NCBI GenBank assembly: GCA_026168455.1
Contig: CM047431.1
Location: forward strand, 40,703,986-40,767,985
Direction of reading: 5' to 3'
From: Theocolax elegans
Lineage: Eukaryota; Arthropoda; Insecta; Hymenoptera; Cerocephalidae
DNA length: 64,000 bases
In this document: positions 62,441-64,000 of the stretch, piece after piece
How positions within the stretch are numbered: position 1 is the first letter of the stretch
Layout: each line of letters opens with the position of its first letter
Program-made: the position numbers and the translations under genes
The notes under the pieces: model-generated
What the model was told of the DNA's origin: nothing
Seen by the model: the letters and a program-made list of their open reading frames with translations, nothing else
Databases searched by the model: none

Positions 62441-64000
62441 AGTTCTTCAATAGTGACATACAACATCTCGACTTTCATAAAATCTATTCTCATCTGGTTT
62501 GAACAAGACATAACCGGTGGCTTTGTACCCACAAGAAAACTTGGGATTGCAATCTGTCTAAACTTAGGACCTATTTTCCTCTGAATCTTTACATAAGCCA
62601 TGCAACCAAAACGCCTAAATTGTTTTAAATTCACGGTATAATTTAGGTTGAATTTTTCCAAAGGAGAAACCATCTCATTTGACTTGTGCGGAGTTCTATT
62701 GTAAGCATAAACAGCAGCACCCAAAGCCAAGTCCCACATATTTTCTGGAAAATTTAGAATCAAACATTAGCGCTCTTACTTTCTTCTGAATAGTCTGATT
62801 GAATCTCTCAGCCACTCCATTGTGTTGAGGAGTATCAGAACATGCCAACTACAATTTAGCTCCGAGTGTTTCGAGTACTTTAATTGTATCGCCTCCCGTA
62901 AATTCTGTGCCCTGATCTGATCTTAAATAACAGACTTTCGCGTCTCGTCCAAGTAAATTTCTCGAAATTTTAACAAACTGATCAAGACACGATCAATACA
63001 CAAATAAAGCGATATCCCTTTGGGTGTCATTTCGGACTTATCGGGCCCATTATGTCGGAATGAATTATTTGTAATTGAAAAGATGCTCTCATCCTCGTCT
63101 CATTGAAAGGCAATCTGTTCATTTTAGTCATTCTATACACTTTTCATTCAAGCACGGAATTATCAAAGTTCACATCACTCAATTCCTTAAAATCAGGAAA
63201 TCTCTTTTGCAAGTTTCTCAGATAATTTAAAAAGGCATGACCCATTCTCACATGCCATAATATTGACTTATTCGATTGGGCAGGTAAATCTGTGTCGCAA
63301 TTAATTTCCTTTTCACATTTCAATTTTTCATCAGTGGTTACAGTTATTTCGTTAGGGTTATGCAGTTTTCTATCTGCCACTGTTATTTCAAAACTTGAAC
63401 CGACTTTCAACACGTCACTTTTATTTCAAAGCTTGAACCGACTTTCAACACGTCACTTTTATTTCAAAGCTTGAACCGACTTTCAACACGTCACTGTTAT
63501 TTCAAAGCTTGAACCGACTTTCAACACGTCACTGTTATTTCAAAGCTTGAACCGACTTTCAACACGTCACTGTTATTTCAAAGCTTGAACCGACTTTCAA
63601 CACGTCACTGTTATTTCAAAGCTTGAACCGACTTTCAACACGTCACTTTTATTTCTTAATTTCTGACTGGGATTCGATTCCTTGAATTTCATTTAATTTT
63701 ACATCAGGAGTCGATTTAATTTTGCTGCTGGTTAGAAGATACGCATTGGTGTACAATTGAATTTTTCCGAACTTGATTTTGAACTATCGCTTCGCTTTTC
63801 TATTTCGATTTCAACCAACCAGTATGGTTTCTCGTATATTCCAGTCAGAAAGGTTTTATTCGAAATGGGATCAAATATATCTACTCTCTTATTATCCAAA
63901 TGAATGCCTAGTCCCTTGTCTACAAATTTTCTTAAGGATAGCAAATTTTCCGAAAGTGATTATCACATTATTTAAGGTTAGAATTCTATTATTTCCCTTT
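62440..64000 (-). pseudogene. Copia-type pol remnant (pre-integrase and integrase), continues off the window
   Basis: On the minus strand from 64,000: NRILTLNNVIIT, a frameshift near 63,955, then LLSLRKFVDKGLGIHLDNKR and FDPISNKTFLTGIYEKPYW. A 38-bp minisatellite follows, then the pre-integrase zinc-binding part with ILWHVRMGHAFLNYLRNLQK. The DDE core follows in pieces: IIHSDIMGP (first D), LRSDQGTEF (second D) and [20 protein letters not shown] (E), with stops after GPISPK and GAKL and at least three frameshifts. The C-terminal part has [19 protein letters not shown] and [18 protein letters not shown]. These are hallmarks of Ty1/copia integrase. Reverse transcriptase and RNase H, expected next, are absent because the sequence switches to gypsy-like Gag near 62,440. 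Confidence 0.85.
63380..63656. repeat. 38-bp minisatellite inside copia coding sequence
   Basis: Six full units at 63,411-63,638, each starting CACGTCACT and ending AACCGACTTTCAA, with partial units on both sides. Units differ only at one position (CACTG or CACTT); the left partial unit has AAAACTTG where the others have AAAGCTTG. The unit is a copy of copia pre-integrase sequence (minus-strand VLKVGSSFEI). Because 38 is not a multiple of three, the expansion destroys the frame. Confidence 0.95.

Noticed and set aside
62305..62763. A novel integrase-Gag fusion protein
   Set aside because: The copia frame is shifted before the junction, and stops and frameshifts occur on both sides, so this is a chance in-frame join of two pseudogenes.

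Overview
The window is eukaryotic and strongly AT-rich. A SIAH-type RING gene with a spliceable intron, copia-type and gypsy-type retroelement remnants, TA-flanked inverted-repeat elements and long (TA)n runs suggest an insect; a hymenopteran such as an ant is my guess, not shown by the sequence. No bacterial genes, tRNA, rRNA or CRISPR were found.

Layout. (1) Positions 1 to about 52,318 are one satellite block of about 97-98 bp monomers, roughly 500 copies. It is interrupted only by three copies (one cut by the window edge) of a 911-912 bp terminal-inverted-repeat element flanked by TA. The monomers fall into subtypes arranged in nested higher-order repeats with periods of about 0.88, 3.4, 3.66, 5.2, 6.6, 6.98 and 7.7 kb. 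Most monomers carry a CENP-B-box-like motif with altered spacing and a 7-bp GC dyad. The many 60-190 codon ORFs here, on both strands, are satellite read-through and not genes. Three patches (about 8.06-8.40, 19.1-23.6 and 43.5-44.15 kb) are full of single-base indels and look like unpolished assembly.

(2) Positions 52.3-54.4 kb hold a short unrecognised coding remnant at the satellite edge, a 370-bp inverted-repeat element and a small SIAH-like RING/zinc-finger gene (two blocks, 53,112-54,168), the only plausible host gene. (3) Positions 54.4-58.1 kb are AT-rich intergenic DNA with simple repeats, diverged short duplications, a small CpG-rich island and a 36-codon gypsy-type integrase tail on the minus strand. 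(4) Positions 58.10-60.65 kb form a giant imperfect inverted repeat (arms about 0.95 kb) with GC-rich nested hairpins in the centre and a second palindromic insertion in one arm. (5) Positions 60.8-64.0 kb are decayed retrotransposons on the minus strand: a gypsy-like Gag plus aspartic protease joined head-on to a broken copia pol (pre-integrase and DDE integrase), with a 38-bp minisatellite grown inside the copia coding sequence.

There is no operon-like cooperation. The window reads as the edge of a large heterochromatic satellite domain grading into transposon-rich DNA with one small gene. The main novelty is the satellite: its motif content, its higher-order structure and the transposon amplified along with it.
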